From Lachnospiraceae bacterium (GTDB taxonomy: Bacteria; Bacillota; Clostridia; Lachnospirales; Lachnospiraceae), in contig JAFRSU010000042.1 of NCBI GenBank assembly GCA_017427415.1, forward strand, positions 1 to 51,827: a stretch of 51,827 bases of DNA, read 5' to 3'. Under the pieces are notes generated by a model. It was not told the DNA's origin. It ran no database searches and saw only the letters and a list, made by a program, of their open reading frames with translations. The position numbers and the translations under genes are program-made. This document shows, one piece after another, positions 15,159 through 24,542 of the stretch (positions are counted from its first letter, which is position 1; each line of letters begins with the position of its first letter).

Positions 15159-16607
15159 ATGAAGACTGACCTTCAATCTTCCATCGATGCCGCGACAGGC
15201 ACGACATCGATGTGTAAGCATGCCTGCGGCAAGATATATAAAATGAAAAAGTATGTAATAAAAACCTTGATATATATCGGAGTATTTGCGGCAGCATACG
15301 GACTGATGCTGGGATTCCTCGCACTTTCTGCAGGGATAAAGACCGAGAGTATACAGGAAAAGATGGAAGAGTCCGCGGACTACCTGTGTGAGGATATAGT
15401 ATTCCCTTACATGGAGAGCGAGGACGTAAAACCGAGCTGTATAGACAGGTATGCCGACAGTATCCTATTAAACATAGCATATAATTTCGAACCGGAGGAT
15501 AAACTCCGTTCCGTCATGGAGAGCTCGTATTATTACACATATTATCAGAATGAAAATAATAACTTACATGATGCTGTATATAACGGTAAGGAGAAAAACC
15601 AGCAGTACTTAAGGTACTGGCACGGCTCGGCAGGCGTCATGAGAGTACTCCACACCTTCCTTAACATAAAACAGATATACATCTGGCACGGGATATTGTT
15701 TGTCATACTGTTTGCAGTACTGGTGTTTTTGTTTGTGCGTCTGCACTGTACCATTTATGCTGTACTTCTGGGGCTGTCCCTTATCGCAGTCAGCTTCTGG
15801 TATGTACCGCTCTCATTGGAGTACACGTGGGCATTCCTATGTATGTTTGTATTCTCCATCGCGGCAGTCATCATGACCGGAAAAGGCAAGGATGAGCATA
15901 TCGGTATACTTTTCCTACTGTCCGGTATGGTGACCATATTCCTTGACTTCCTTACTACAGAGACAGTCTCACTTATGATACCGCTCATGCTGGCACTGAT
16001 CATCAGGAGGAGAAAAGCAGATGGAGGACTAGTTGTGGCAGGTAAAGACAAAATCGGTAAACAGACTAAAAAACCGGAAAACAGTAATTATATCAATTAT
16101 AACATGAAGTCTGAGATTCTATACTCCGTAAAAGCAGCCATCCTCTGGGGCATGGGCTATGCCGGCATGTGGGTCATGAAGTGGATCACAGCCTCTATCG
16201 TCATGGGTGAAAACGTCATGCCGTATGTGACGGAGCATATCGAAGAGCGCATGGCGGGTGACCTGGGCGACCTCTCGATATTCGGATACCTCTGGCTCTC
16301 TGTCAAGAGAAATGTTACCTGTGTGTTCCCTCTGGATTACGGCCTAACAGGAGCCATCATAGCGGGAGTGCTTTTTGTGGTAATACTGTACTTCGTCTAT
16401 GTATACCATAAAAAGAAGATAGACTGGAAGTTTATCGTCCTTTTCCTGGTACTTGGCCTGGTACCGTATGTACGTATTCTGGTGATGCGAAACCACTCGG
16501 TACTGCACTACTTCTTCGTACATAGGGCACTTGTGATATCTGTATTTGCTGTCTTGGTATCGGCAGTAGAAGTGATGGAGTTTAGAAAGTTAAAGAAACG
16601 GAAGTGA
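15159..16607 (+). CDS. Polytopic membrane protein of unknown function
   Basis: I do not recognise a family. The 482-residue product has a basic stretch then a membrane helix at about 31-58 (VIKTLIYIGVFAAAYGLMLG), an extracytoplasmic segment of about 110 residues with YYYTYYQNENN, and about eight further hydrophobic helices between 170 and 475. This layout resembles membrane glycosyltransferases or flippase partners of GT2 enzymes, which would fit the upstream gene, but no catalytic motif is certain. AAAGGAAAAG precedes the ATG at 15159; an alternative start at 15243 (MKKYVIKTL) would put the helix nearer the N-terminus but has no clear ribosome site. Confidence 0.8.
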   Translation: MKTDLQSSIDAATGTTSMCKHACGKIYKMKKYVIKTLIYIGVFAAAYGLMLGFLALSAGIKTESIQEKMEESADYLCEDIVFPYMESEDVKPSCIDRYADSILLNIAYNFEPEDKLRSVMESSYYYTYYQNENNNLHDAVYNGKEKNQQYLRYWHGSAGVMRVLHTFLNIKQIYIWHGILFVILFAVLVFLFVRLHCTIYAVLLGLSLIAVSFWYVPLSLEYTWAFLCMFVFSIAAVIMTGKGKDEHIGILFLLSGMVTIFLDFLTTETVSLMIPLMLALIIRRRKADGGLVVAGKDKIGKQTKKPENSNYINYNMKSEILYSVKAAILWGMGYAGMWVMKWITASIVMGENVMPYVTEHIEERMAGDLGDLSIFGYLWLSVKRNVTCVFPLDYGLTGAIIAGVLFVVILYFVYVYHKKKIDWKFIVLFLVLGLVPYVRILVMRNHSVLHYFFVHRALVISVFAVLVSAVEVMEFRKLKKRK

Positions 16608-16638
16608 AGTAATTAAACCATTGTTGTTCAAAACTATG

Positions 16639-16662
16639 CCCCGCAAAACTGCGGGGTATTTT
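16639..16662 (+). terminator. Terminator after the membrane protein gene
   Basis: CCCCGCA (16639-16645), AAAC, TGCGGGG (16650-16656), followed by TATTTTT. Confidence 0.88.
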
Positions 16663-16722
16663 TATAAAAACTATTAATATTAATAAACTTTGCCCAAATG
16701 GCTAAAAAAAAGCTGATATTCC

Positions 16723-16751
16723 TTGAAAAAAACGTTGAATTTTTGTATAAT
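16723..16751 (+). promoter_or_regulatory. Sigma-A promoter of the second giant protein gene
   Basis: TTGAAA (16723-16728), a 17-base spacer and TATAAT (16746-16751). The start site near 16758 gives an 80-base leader and excludes translation starts upstream of it. Confidence 0.8.
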
Positions 16752-16837
16752 AGCATTTGGTTGAATGTGTAATTCCGACATATTTAGCGATAATACGGAA
16801 TACACAACAAATAATATATACAACAAGGAGGAAGAAG

Positions 16838-19800
16838 ATGAAAAGTAGTGTAACAAGCCGCAAACAGCGGTTCTGGGCTTTGCTGCTTGCAGTCGTAATG
16901 GTAGTGGGGTTACTGCCGGTTGCAGGGGTGAAAGCAGCTGAGGCACCTGAAAATGGCTATATCATTGATCAACTGAATGAAGGTGATATACTGATTGGTG
17001 GGACTAAAATATATAGAGGAACTGACGGTGCTAGTCCTATGTCGCTTGTGTATTTATCTCCGGATAGCAATGAAGGGTTACCTGTTAATGAAGGAGACAA
17101 TACTAGAGCAATACTACCTGAAGGGAATTATTATATAGTTTTGAGTAAGGAGTGCGAAGATGAAAACGTTTACAAGTTGAGACTTCAAAACCTTGCTGAA
17201 TCTGATTATAATGCCGTAGAGTTTGTTACAAACGGTCATGGAACAGAGCCTAATCCTAATCCGAGGAAAGTAAATAAAAATACCGCTTTAACTGAGACGG
17301 ATGATTTGAAATTGACCGAAGAAGGATATGTTTTTGGTGGCTGGTATATAGACCCGAATTTTGAAACTCAGTGGGATTTTTCAAATGATGTAACTCGTTA
17401 TGTTAATCAAATTACAGGTGTATTAGTATTATATGCAAAGTGGACCCCGACTAATGAGTACTTAGTAAAATTTATAGGTAATAACGGGGATTATGGCTGG
17501 GGAGAAATGGAAGACCAGACCATTATAGTCGGGGGAGATACTGTTAATAAACTTAATCCTAATACGTATGTAAAACCGGGTTATAAATTTAACGATTGGG
17601 TTGTAGTATATAGCTCTGGAAGTGATGGAACAATCATTCATTATGTGGATGAAGCACAGATAAATGATGATATCCCTCAAGGAGATAAGGGTAAGAACCC
17701 GGGTGATGAAGGAAACACATCAGGAAAATATGAGAGAACACTAGATGCCACCTGGGCTGTAGATCTTACAGGTACATATACTGTCAATTTTGATGATAAT
17801 TATCCTGAAATAGAGGATTATATTGCTGAAACTCCGCATGTCAATCAAACGCCTTCTAAAAGTGGAACAATATGGGTAGAGGTAGAAAATCCTCAAGCAG
17901 AGAGTGACTATGATATTAGAGTTCAGGTAGGAGAAGCTGGTGAGCAGACAGCTCCCACATATAAGTATTACAAATATGCAGGAATTGAGTGGCCGAGCGC
18001 TCCTTTTAACACCGATGGGGATCCAAGACATTATGTGTTTGGAGGATGGACATTTAAGAGTGCTGCGCAAAACGATTCGGAGATAGAAATAGAAAAACCT
18101 GTATATGATGATGAAAATGAGGCTCCTTATCCAATTAATGCATTAATGGCAGATTCTGCAATTTATCGTAGCGGAAATATTATTAATATGGAAGCTATTT
18201 GGAATCCTAGTTATTATAATTTTAGATTTAATTCGAACCATGCTGGTGTAGCTGATCCGGATGGATTAAATAATTTACCATATAATGGAAAGGCAGATAT
18301 CCCTAATTTGGAAACCCAAGAAAATAATCTTGAGTTTATCGGTTGGGTATTTGATACTAATAATATCTCAGAAGACACTATTATTAAAAGTGGTTCAGGA
18401 TATTCGGTCAAAGATATTGTAATTAAATTAGAGAAGGCCGAAGCTGATTATATCAACGCATATATAGAAGAAAATGAGATAGATCTTGGTGGAGATGAAG
18501 GACGCGTAGTTATTCCGCCTGCACCTTGGAATAATAATGGCATTGATATTTTAACCGGTGTATGGAAACAAAAATACACCGTCACCTATGATAAAAATGC
18601 AGAAGATGCTACAGGAACAATGGCTACTCAGACTTTCCTTGAGGGCGAAACAGTAAAAATAGCTGATTGTGATTTTGCCAGAGAAGGATATGCTTTCTCA
18701 CATTGGGCAACAGAGGGAAATACTACAGTTCCGATAGAATATAATCCGGAAGATATATTCCCTGGAGAAAATGAGAAGCCTAAAGATCTTGTATTATACG
18801 CTCAGTGGGAAGAAATCCCTACCCATACCGTTACATACTGTGACGGAGATGATGCAGGTGTTTGTAATACTAAAAAGATCACTTATGACGAAGGTGACAT
18901 TATATTAAGTGAAAACAAAGGCACGGATGATGCAAAAGATACTTCTTTCAACAAACCCGGATCAACAGTAGTAGGCTGGATTGAAAGAACTGATGCCGGT
19001 GATATAAAGTATGAACTTGGCGGAATATATAGTAATTTTAATCGTGACATTTATTTGTTTGCAGATTGGAGCCCTAATGAAGATGTTACATTAGTATTTG
19101 ATGGTAACGGTGGCAAAGGTGAGACAAAATCAATTACCGGACCAGAGGGTAACAATGTATATCTGCCTGCAGATTACGAAAGAATAGGATATAAGCTTGT
19201 TGGTTGGGATAGAGATCATGAGGCCAAGAAAGCAGAATTTACTTTTGAGAATGAAGTTGCTCTCTTTGCGGGGAAGGTATATGCAATCTGGGAACCTGAA
19301 AATTATATTATCCAATTAGATTATAATCCATCGTATTGGCCTTCACCATATGAAAATCCTGAAACGTATGAACCTAAGCCATACTCTGATGAATCAAAGG
19401 TGACTATTCCGATAGAAGTAGATGATCCTTATTATAATTTTATAGGATGGTCTCTTGAACCTGAAAATACTGTAGCAGATATTTATACAGAAAATACAAC
19501 TGTAAAGAAAATAGTTGATGAAGCTGATGGATTATGTATTGAACCTTCAATTTCTGAGAATGAAGAAGAAAAAATATTTACATTATACGGTGTTTGGAAA
19601 CGAAAGATAGCTTATATAAAGTTTTTACCCGGTGCTGAAGATGTAACCGGCAATATGGATACTCAGAATTTTGATGTTAATGAATATCAGAAACTTACTA
19701 AAAATGCTTTTGAGAGAAAAGGTTATAGTTTCTTAGGGTGGAAGTGTGAAGGCGTTGAGAATCTTTTCGCAGATGAGAGAACTATTCGCATGACTGAGGA

Positions 19801-21352
19801 AGAAACAGTTGAATTAACCGCTGTATGGGAGAAACTTCCTGTAGCTATCTGGAATGATGGAAACGGAAACGAACTTTACAGTGCACCTATAGATGATCCT
19901 GAGAATCTTCCTCCTTATGGCGGACCGACTCCTACCAAGACAGGTTATGATTTTGCCGGTTGGGATGGTCCTAAAGATGGAGATAACGGGAATAAGGTTT
20001 TCACTCCTAAGTTTACACCTAAGTCAAATGGTGGTGGAGGATATGTAGCTCCTAATCCTCCTGCACCTACATATTACACCATTACATGGATAGATGGTGA
20101 TAATAATCTGATATATACAGAACAAGTGGCAGAAGGATTAACGCCTGTCTATAACAAAGCACAGTATGGTACTCCTACCAAGAATCCTACCGGATATGCT
20201 ACATATTCGTTTAATAACAGCTGGAGTCCTGCTATAACTAAGGTTACCGGTAATCAGGAATATATTGCACAATTTGATATGTTTGGACCTGAAGGCGGAC
20301 AGGAGAATCCTACACCTACCGTAACTCCTACTGTAACACCTACACCTACCACTACTCCTGCACCTGCAGCACCTTCAGAGTACGATATCGAGTACTATGA
20401 GGAATTGCCTGACGGTACAGAAGTACAGCTCAAGAAGACCAATAACCCTGATAAGTATACTTACGGTGTTGGTGCCGAGATCAAGTACGGTATCGACAAA
20501 GAAGGTTATACATTTGAAGGCTGGTATTCAAAGAGAAGCAAGAAGTATGTAAAGAAGGTCGGCACAAAGACAAAGGGTACAGTTAAGCTTTACGCTATAT
20601 TTGTTCCCGATGATTCAGGTAACGGCAATGAAGGCGATAACGGAAAGGGCCTTCCTACAGATTTCAGTACTCTGTTTGTAAGACTTATCGATTACACCGA
20701 AAACTCCATGACATTGAAGTGGGAGAAGATGGAGTATGTAGACGGATACGATATCCTTGGTTCAAGATGTAACTCTAAGGATGTGATCAGACCTTATGAA
20801 CCCATCGTTTCTGTAGATGCTGATACAGATGAGTATGTGATGAGCGATCTTTTAGCTAAGACATACTACAAGTTCTATGTACGTGCATTCATCCTGGTAA
20901 ACGGCGAGAAGAGATATATCACCACATCTATCAATGTACACGGTGTAACACTTAACGACACCTACGGTGTAGCTGATGAGCTTGAGATTGAAAAGGTAGT
21001 AGCTAAGTATATCAACGGAAAGTCAAAGACCAAATATGTACGTTCAACAGCAGCTGATGACGGTGAGATCAACATCACCCTGAAGGTCGGACAGTCACTG
21101 AAGATCGTTACCTCCGAGTACAATAAGGATGGCAAGGAGATCCGTGCTCACAGACCTATCAGCTTTGAGTCTTCTGATCCTGCCATCTGCAAGATCGGCA
21201 AGAAGAGCAGCCATAAGTACGGTGTGGCAGTAGCCGGTAAGGCTAATACCTATAAGTCACATACCATCACTGCTTTAGCAGCAGGTGAATGCGATATTTA
21301 TGCATTTGCACAGAACGGTGTATTTAAGAAGATCCATGTAACTGTTAAGTGA
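16838..21352 (+). CDS. Giant secreted InlB-type repeat protein (1504 aa)
   Basis: Probably a surface or secreted protein with a binding role. AAGGAGG sits nine bases before the ATG, which begins a signal peptide MKSSVTSRKQRFWALLLAVV to about residue 33. Most of the protein is a run of about ten B-repeat (Flg_new, Listeria-Bacteroides) units, each with a G-Y-x-F-x-G-W core and a closing L-Y-A-x-W strand; examples are EGYVFGGWYID, REGYAFSHWATEG and KTGYDFAGWDGP. A Pro/Thr linker (TPTVTPTVTPTPTTTPAPAA) near residue 1170 leads to one more unit, a fibronectin-III-like module (TLKWEKMEYVDGYDI) and a Big_2-like end. There is no LPXTG or membrane anchor. The 5' four-fifths use AT-rich codons; from about 20300 the codon use becomes like the housekeeping genes. 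Confidence 0.88.
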   Translation: MKSSVTSRKQRFWALLLAVVMVVGLLPVAGVKAAEAPENGYIIDQLNEGDILIGGTKIYRGTDGASPMSLVYLSPDSNEGLPVNEGDNTRAILPEGNYYIVLSKECEDENVYKLRLQNLAESDYNAVEFVTNGHGTEPNPNPRKVNKNTALTETDDLKLTEEGYVFGGWYIDPNFETQWDFSNDVTRYVNQITGVLVLYAKWTPTNEYLVKFIGNNGDYGWGEMEDQTIIVGGDTVNKLNPNTYVKPGYKFNDWVVVYSSGSDGTIIHYVDEAQINDDIPQGDKGKNPGDEGNTSGKYERTLDATWAVDLTGTYTVNFDDNYPEIEDYIAETPHVNQTPSKSGTIWVEVENPQAESDYDIRVQVGEAGEQTAPTYKYYKYAGIEWPSAPFNTDGDPRHYVFGGWTFKSAAQNDSEIEIEKPVYDDENEAPYPINALMADSAIYRSGNIINMEAIWNPSYYNFRFNSNHAGVADPDGLNNLPYNGKADIPNLETQENNLEFIGWVFDTNNISEDTIIKSGSGYSVKDIVIKLEKAEADYINAYIEENEIDLGGDEGRVVIPPAPWNNNGIDILTGVWKQKYTVTYDKNAEDATGTMATQTFLEGETVKIADCDFAREGYAFSHWATEGNTTVPIEYNPEDIFPGENEKPKDLVLYAQWEEIPTHTVTYCDGDDAGVCNTKKITYDEGDIILSENKGTDDAKDTSFNKPGSTVVGWIERTDAGDIKYELGGIYSNFNRDIYLFADWSPNEDVTLVFDGNGGKGETKSITGPEGNNVYLPADYERIGYKLVGWDRDHEAKKAEFTFENEVALFAGKVYAIWEPENYIIQLDYNPSYWPSPYENPETYEPKPYSDESKVTIPIEVDDPYYNFIGWSLEPENTVADIYTENTTVKKIVDEADGLCIEPSISENEEEKIFTLYGVWKRKIAYIKFLPGAEDVTGNMDTQNFDVNEYQKLTKNAFERKGYSFLGWKCEGVENLFADERTIRMTEEETVELTAVWEKLPVAIWNDGNGNELYSAPIDDPENLPPYGGPTPTKTGYDFAGWDGPKDGDNGNKVFTPKFTPKSNGGGGYVAPNPPAPTYYTITWIDGDNNLIYTEQVAEGLTPVYNKAQYGTPTKNPTGYATYSFNNSWSPAITKVTGNQEYIAQFDMFGPEGGQENPTPTVTPTVTPTPTTTPAPAAPSEYDIEYYEELPDGTEVQLKKTNNPDKYTYGVGAEIKYGIDKEGYTFEGWYSKRSKKYVKKVGTKTKGTVKLYAIFVPDDSGNGNEGDNGKGLPTDFSTLFVRLIDYTENSMTLKWEKMEYVDGYDILGSRCNSKDVIRPYEPIVSVDADTDEYVMSDLLAKTYYKFYVRAFILVNGEKRYITTSINVHGVTLNDTYGVADELEIEKVVAKYINGKSKTKYVRSTAADDGEINITLKVGQSLKIVTSEYNKDGKEIRAHRPISFESSDPAICKIGKKSSHKYGVAVAGKANTYKSHTITALAAGECDIYAFAQNGVFKKIHVTVK

Positions 21353-21785
21353 TAATTTTAAATCTGATTTTGATTTTAAGGCCCGTCGGGAACACCCGGC
21401 GGGCTTTGTTGCTATACTGATAAAAAGTTCTTGCCTAATGATATATTTCATGTTAAAATATTCATGTAAGCAGCTGAAAAAACTGTCAGCATTTATTGCA
21501 CTTCCCGTATGATGCGGAGTTATCGGATATATTTTCTTGTGTGATATTTAGTCCAGGGTTACCTTTTATGAGCTTTGGTACCGGATTACGACTAATATCT
21601 GGTTAGTGTGTGTGATTTGATTTCTATTTATTATGTGTGTATAGATCCGTTTCCTCATCAGCTTTACTCGGATGGTCTGTTTATTCCCTGCTTAAATAAT
21701 TTAATAGGGCAGGGGTAGAAACAGTCTGAGTATCATTGCGATATTCTCGAGGCTTTATTTGCGTTCCTGTCCGGAACGGAGGATA
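21353..21785. other. Intergenic region before the PD-(D/E)XK gene
   Basis: This 433-base stretch holds the terminator at 21381 and otherwise no gene I can support. An imperfect hairpin at about 21679-21733 pairs TCTGTTTATTCCCTGC with GCAGGGGTAGAAACAGTCTG (gaps needed) around an AT loop, and GTTCCTGTCCGGAAC at 21763-21777 forms a small palindrome just before the ribosome site. No clear sigma-A promoter was found. Confidence 0.5.
21381..21408 (+). terminator. Terminator of the second giant protein gene
   Basis: GCCCGTCGGG (21381-21390), AACA, CCCGGCGGGC (21395-21404), then TTTGTT; one wobble pair. Confidence 0.88.
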
Positions 21786-22760
21786 ATGGAACAATTAACA
21801 GAATTAGGAAAGACGATCAAAGCGACCGACCCACTCAAAACCAAACTTGACAGAACAGTAAAGAATATCTTAGCGTTTAAACCATTGCTGGCCAGGATAT
21901 TTAAAGAGACTGTAACTGAATGCTTGAATATGAGTGTCGAGCAGATTGAAGGCTGTATTGAGGGAGATGTTCTTGTAGGTGAGGAACCTGTTGATGATGT
22001 ACCGGGTGACAACGTCAAAAAAATCTCAGGGCTGAACACCGAGACATCCCAGCACGGAGAAGATTATATCACATTCGATATGCTGACGTATCTAAAGATT
22101 CCGCAGGATGGGATTCAGGAATATATTAAGCTTATAGTAAATGTTGAATCACAAAATGAGGATAAGCCCGGGTATGACATTCCTTTAAGAGCACTTTTTT
22201 ATTGTGCAAGGATGATTTCATCGCAACAGGGCAGGGAGTTTTCGACGCATGCGGATGATTCAGTCAAATATGGAAACATAAAGAAGGTTTATTCCATATG
22301 GATATGTACTGAAGCAGCACAAAAAAGAGCAAACTCAATAGAGAAGTATGATATCAGAAGAGGTTTTTTGGTTGGGAAGAATGAGGATAATCCCAGATAT
22401 GATATCTTAAATGCTGTTTTGATCAACATAAGTGAAAAACATGATACCGGTGGGACTGATAATGAGACAATAAAGCTTTTGACAGATTTGTTTGATGAAA
22501 GGATATCTGGCGAAGATAAAGTCAAAAGGTTACAAGAGAACTACGGTTTGCCAATGACTAGAGAGTATAAGGAGGTTATAGGTATGTGTACATATGCTGA
22601 TGCAATAGAAAGAAAAGGTATAGAGAAAGCGGAGTATAGATGCTTTAGAAATTGTTTGGATCGTGGCATGACATTCGAGGATGCAAAAGCATTGTCCGGT
22701 GCCGGTGATGAAGAAGCTAACATATATTATGTTAGATGGCAGAATGAGAAAAACGAATGA
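21786..22760 (+). CDS. PD-(D/E)XK nuclease-family transposase-like protein
   Basis: Resembles the Rpn/PD-(D/E)XK nuclease-type transposase-like proteins that are abundant in Lachnospiraceae. The 324-residue protein has ILAFKPLLARIFKETVTECL near 30-50, then TSQHGEDYITFDMLTYLKIP near 97 and IKLIVNVESQNEDKPGYDIP near 123, where the FDM aspartate and the E-S-Q triad could be the metal site of the nuclease fold. YCARMISSQQGREF and KVYSIWIC also fit. Its role (recombination, mobile element or other) is not known to me. The ATG at 21786 follows CGGAGG (21776-21781). It stands alone, with a terminator after it and no inverted repeats or target duplication that would mark an insertion sequence. Confidence 0.7.
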   Translation: MEQLTELGKTIKATDPLKTKLDRTVKNILAFKPLLARIFKETVTECLNMSVEQIEGCIEGDVLVGEEPVDDVPGDNVKKISGLNTETSQHGEDYITFDMLTYLKIPQDGIQEYIKLIVNVESQNEDKPGYDIPLRALFYCARMISSQQGREFSTHADDSVKYGNIKKVYSIWICTEAAQKRANSIEKYDIRRGFLVGKNEDNPRYDILNAVLINISEKHDTGGTDNETIKLLTDLFDERISGEDKVKRLQENYGLPMTREYKEVIGMCTYADAIERKGIEKAEYRCFRNCLDRGMTFEDAKALSGAGDEEANIYYVRWQNEKNE

Positions 22761-22780
22761 CTTTAATCCTATAGTATCAT

Positions 22781-22812
22781 GTGCCGCCCTATATTGGGGA
22801 GGCACTTTTTTT
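22781..22812 (+). terminator. Terminator after the PD-(D/E)XK-like gene
   Basis: GTGCCGCCC (22781-22789) pairs with GGGGAGGCAC (22796-22805) with one bulge, then seven T. Confidence 0.88.
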
Positions 22813-22915
22813 CTCAGTGTGCTCAATTTTTGGAACCGGTTTCGGATCTCATGCGTCTAATCCACAGAAACATGAAAACAAGAGATGTTTTTTATAAGTT
22901 TACAGGAGGTTCGAT

Positions 22916-24472
22916 ATGAAAAAGAAGTTTAAGAAAAGCATAGTATTTATCATAATACTGGCACTTATTCTCTCGCTTACCGCATGCGGAAGTGACAAGA
23001 AAGAGGATAACGTAAGCGATAAAAATACTACAGCCGACTCAGGCGATAAAGGTGCAAAGGTCGGCACGTTAAAACCCGGCGATGAGGTGCCGGACGGAGA
23101 CAAGGCTAAGCCAAGCACGGATAAGACCATATACGGCGGTGCTGAAGTAGGAGATGGATCTGCTACTGAAACCAAGGGCTCGGATAGAGATTATGATATT
23201 CCTATGGAGCCTGCGATGGCAGCAGAGGGCGAATACCATGCTTTGACGGAGAGTATGATGTCATATTCCGTAAAAGACAGCGGCACTTTGGGAGTGTACG
23301 GCGATGACGGTGATTATGGTGATTATATTGTGACTGACGTATATGACGGTGCCGATATACCGGGCGATCTTATAGATCCCGTTGAACCTATCGTCAGGGA
23401 TCCGGACGAGCCGCTTCCCACAGCAGCACCTGTTATCCAGCCTAAGGCAGGACTTCTTACAGCAGGTGAGTGGAATGATAATAAAAACTTCGAGTTCTTA
23501 AAGAAGCTCTTGGCAGACGGTCAGGACTATCAGTATAAGACATTCTTTACCAATTGGGATCTTGCACCTTTTAACAGACTTTCCATCAAATGCACAGCAG
23601 GTCAGGACGCTGTATCAGGCGCAAACGTAACAGTCCTTGATGCAAGCGGCAATCCCATATGGAAGGGTGTTACAGATTACGAAGGTATGTGTTATGCATA
23701 TTATGCACTTCTTGACGCGGATATGATGCCCGCTTTAGTTATGGTATCATCAAACGGAGAAGAAAAGACATATCAGGTAGATAATGCAGACCTTATCGAT
23801 TCATCGGTTATCACAATAGATTTTTCGGAAAAGAATACAGCAGAAAAGAAGCTTGACCTTATGTTCACTATCGACACCACAGGTTCCATGGGTGACGAGA
23901 TCATATATCTCCAGAAGGAGCTTGAGGATGTAATAAGGCGTGTACAGGCTGACTGCGACAATATCCCGGTAAGACTCAGCGTCAACTTTTACAGAGATAT
24001 GGAAGATGATTATGTAGTAAGACCTTATGAATTTACTTCCGACATAAACAGTGCACTTGCACTTTTAAATAAGGAATACGCAGATGGCGGCGGAGACTAT
24101 GAAGAGGCCGTAGAGCTTGCGCTTCAGAGCTCTATATCCGATCACAGTTGGGATTCGGACAGCATTAAGCTTATGTTCTTAGTACTTGATGCTCCCCCTC
24201 ATAATACGGTGCCCATCAAGGAAAGCCTGATCAAGTCCATTCAGAAAGCATCGGAAATGGGTATCCGTATCATCCCCGTAGCTTCAAGCGGTGTTGACAA
24301 GGATACAGAGTTTTTGCTTAGAGCCTTCGCTATGACTACAGGCGGCACATATACATTCCTTACCGACCACAGCGGTATCGGCGGTTCACATATCGAGCCC
24401 ACCATCGGTGAGTACGAGGTTGAACAGCTTAATGACCTCTTAGTACGTGTGATCGAGGAATACATTAAATGA
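22916..24472 (+). CDS. Lipoprotein with von Willebrand factor A domain
   Basis: Predicted to be anchored to the outer face of the membrane and to bind a protein or matrix ligand through a metal site. The 518-residue precursor has a basic start, a hydrophobic stretch and the lipobox LTAC with lipidated Cys24. Residues 25-190 are low-complexity, Asp/Gly/Pro-rich and likely a wall-spanning spacer. A small beta domain (about 205-300) precedes the VWA domain (about 312-515), which opens with LDLMFTIDTTGSMGD; Asp320-Thr-Thr-Gly-Ser replaces the first MIDAS serine by threonine, a common variant. VLDAPPHN near 422 is the later MIDAS strand. AGGAGG sits eight bases upstream. It is flanked by terminators and looks monocistronic. 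Confidence 0.9.
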   Translation: MKKKFKKSIVFIIILALILSLTACGSDKKEDNVSDKNTTADSGDKGAKVGTLKPGDEVPDGDKAKPSTDKTIYGGAEVGDGSATETKGSDRDYDIPMEPAMAAEGEYHALTESMMSYSVKDSGTLGVYGDDGDYGDYIVTDVYDGADIPGDLIDPVEPIVRDPDEPLPTAAPVIQPKAGLLTAGEWNDNKNFEFLKKLLADGQDYQYKTFFTNWDLAPFNRLSIKCTAGQDAVSGANVTVLDASGNPIWKGVTDYEGMCYAYYALLDADMMPALVMVSSNGEEKTYQVDNADLIDSSVITIDFSEKNTAEKKLDLMFTIDTTGSMGDEIIYLQKELEDVIRRVQADCDNIPVRLSVNFYRDMEDDYVVRPYEFTSDINSALALLNKEYADGGGDYEEAVELALQSSISDHSWDSDSIKLMFLVLDAPPHNTVPIKESLIKSIQKASEMGIRIIPVASSGVDKDTEFLLRAFAMTTGGTYTFLTDHSGIGGSHIEPTIGEYEVEQLNDLLVRVIEEYIK

Positions 24473-24504
24473 CAATATCGTTTACGCCATAATTGTTCCC
24501 AAAG

Positions 24505-24538
24505 TAAAGGCCTCCGGTTTTCGTACCGGAGGCCTTTA
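24505..24538. terminator. Bidirectional terminator between the VWA gene and prs
   Basis: TAAAGGCCTCCGGT (24505-24518) and ACCGGAGGCCTTTA (24525-24538) are perfect 14-base arms between two convergent genes. Confidence 0.85.
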
Positions 24539-24542
24539 CACT

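Noticed and set aside
13451..21616. Shared TTAGTGTGTGTGA string at 13451 and 21604.
   Set aside because: Short, low-complexity GT repeat with different flanks; could be chance.
21786..22760. An insertion sequence with this gene as its transposase.
   Set aside because: No terminal inverted repeats or target-site duplications were found around it.
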